Shown here: positions 6,492-7,223 of the stretch, piece by piece
Numbering within the stretch: position 1 is the first letter of the stretch
Layout: the number at the start of each line of letters is the position of its first letter
Assembly: GCA_046304755.1 (NCBI GenBank)
Contig: JBKCDO010000081.1
Coordinates: 1 to 7,223, forward strand
Length of the DNA: 7,223 nt
Source of the DNA: JAIBBG01 sp046304755
GTDB lineage: Bacteria > Bacteroidota > Bacteroidia > Flavobacteriales_D > Sanyastnellaceae
Reading direction: 5' to 3'
The notes under the pieces: model-generated
Databases searched by the model: none
Seen by the model: the letters and a program-made list of their open reading frames with translations, nothing else
Told to the model about the DNA's origin: nothing
Program-made: the position numbers and the translations under genes

Positions 6492-6613
6492 GCTTTCAAA
6501 ATTTGTCAACATGGGCCGTGGCTTCGACGCTCAGGGCTACTTTTGAGGTCCGCTCTTGCTGCGATGAAGCACCTGTTTTTTCAGCAGTCAGCGCCAACCT
6601 AAATCGCCTTTTC
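6492..6613 (+). promoter_or_regulatory. Intergenic region before the exonuclease gene, with a -7-like box
   Basis: These 122 bp separate the last operon gene from the exonuclease. TACTTTTG at 6538-6545 is a perfect match to the Bacteroidota -7 consensus TAnnTTTG, and would start transcription near 6550, leaving a leader of about 60 nt. No convincing -33 TTG lies at the expected 19-21 bp spacing (TTTG at 6502-6505 is 32 bp away), so the promoter call is weak. No strong intrinsic terminator for the upstream operon is visible, so read-through into the exonuclease is possible. Confidence 0.25.
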
Positions 6614-7223
6614 ATGTTCCTGATATTCGATACTGAGACAACGGGATTGCCCGGCAATTGGAATGCACCGTTGACCGACTTCAACAACTGGCCTCGCGTA
6701 GTGCAAATCGCCTGGCAATTGCACGCCGCCGACGGCAGTCTGATTTCCGCCGAAAGCCTCATCGTTCAACCCGAAGGATTCACCATTCCTTTCAATGCCG
6801 AAAAAGTGCACGGCATTTCAACCGATCGCGCTATGCGCGAAGGGTTGCCGCTGCAAGACGTCATTGCGCGATTTATTGCAGCCGTTGAAAGCTGCACCTA
6901 CATAGCAGGACACAACATTGAATTCGACTTAAACATCATGGGTTGTGAGTTGCTGCGCAAAGGACTCACTAACTCACTCACTCAAAAGAAATCACTCGAT
7001 ACCAAAGACCTTTCAACTGACTTCTGCGCGCTGCCGGGTGGCAAAGGCGGCAAGTTCAAATGGCCGACGCTCACGGAACTGCATCAGAAATTATTCAACG
7101 CTCCTTTCGCCGAAGCACACGATGCAGCGTATGACGTGGACGCCACCGCCAAGTGCTTTTTCGGTCTGATACAGGCGCGTGTTATTCGACTTGCAGAAGT
7201 GAGTGAACCGGAAAGCCTTATTT
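6614..7223 (+). CDS. DnaQ-like DEDDh 3'-5' exonuclease, probably the N-terminus of DNA polymerase III alpha (partial)
   Basis: An open frame of 203 codons that leaves the window without a stop. It begins MFLIFDTETTGLPGNW, so the ATG at 6614 is the natural start: Exo I starts only four residues in, and no other in-frame ATG lies just upstream. The DEDDh catalytic set is complete: D6 and E8 (DTETTG), D105 (HNIEFDLNIMG) and H169 with D174 (EAHDAAYDVDAT). This is a two-metal-ion 3'-5' proofreading fold. The inserts WNAPLTDFNNWPR (16-28) and LPGGKGGKFKWPTLTELH (140-157) match, from memory, the exonuclease domain fused to the front of the replicative polymerase alpha subunit (DnaE) in many Bacteroidota. 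A polymerase body is therefore expected beyond 7223, but only the nuclease is visible; a free-standing exonuclease is the alternative. The exonuclease call is very secure, the fusion moderately so. Confidence 0.9.
   Translation, partial: MFLIFDTETTGLPGNWNAPLTDFNNWPRVVQIAWQLHAADGSLISAESLIVQPEGFTIPFNAEKVHGISTDRAMREGLPLQDVIARFIAAVESCTYIAGHNIEFDLNIMGCELLRKGLTNSLTQKKSLDTKDLSTDFCALPGGKGGKFKWPTLTELHQKLFNAPFAEAHDAAYDVDATAKCFFGLIQARVIRLAEVSEPESLI

Noticed and set aside
6546..6580. Possible weak terminator: short TGCT/AGCA and AGG/CCT pairings before TTTTTT
   Set aside because: Only 4 bp plus 3 bp of stem with an 8-nt bulge; too weak to call, although the T run is real.

Overview
The window looks like a chromosomal segment from a Bacteroidota species, probably a Cytophagales- or Chitinophagales-type organism. 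The evidence is the set of recognisable families, the lack of clear Shine-Dalgarno sequences before most starts, a promoter candidate fitting the Bacteroidota TTG-N19-TAnnTTT pattern, and a DEDDh exonuclease of the type found at the N-terminus of Bacteroidota DNA polymerase III alpha. Base composition is roughly balanced. No tRNA, rRNA, CRISPR array, transposase or phage gene was seen.

Layout, left to right. (1) Positions 1-1628, minus strand: a two-component pair. A cytoplasmic PAS histidine kinase is followed after 4 nt by a response regulator that runs off the left edge. (2) Positions 1736-2218, minus strand: a single-gene Hsp20 unit closed by a near-textbook intrinsic terminator, which separates it from the kinase operon. 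(3) Positions 2219-2433: a divergent intergenic region with a compact cluster of palindromes and 9-bp repeats just upstream of a candidate promoter. (4) Positions 2434-6491, plus strand: a tightly packed four-gene operon. It encodes an exported DUF4140/DUF4139 (MuiA-like) protein, a group III truncated haemoglobin starting 1 nt later, a Tat/lipobox FAD amine-oxidase-fold protein overlapping by 4 nt (ATGA), and an unrecognised exported, possibly beta-barrel, protein overlapping by 4 nt (ATGA). (5) Position 6614 to the right edge, plus strand: the start of a DnaQ-type exonuclease, probably the proofreading domain of a PolIII alpha fusion.

The most interesting part is the four-gene operon. The start/stop overlaps make co-translation likely and join a cytoplasmic haem globin to an exported flavin oxidoreductase and two exported proteins of unknown function. 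A link to oxygen, nitric oxide or redox stress is a reasonable inference but is not demonstrated. The flavoprotein departs from canonical amine oxidases at two places where the family is normally conserved, and the kinase PAS domain keeps the position of the haem-ligating histidine of FixL/DOS without the distal arginine. All functional claims come from reading translated motifs by eye; no search or structure prediction was run.
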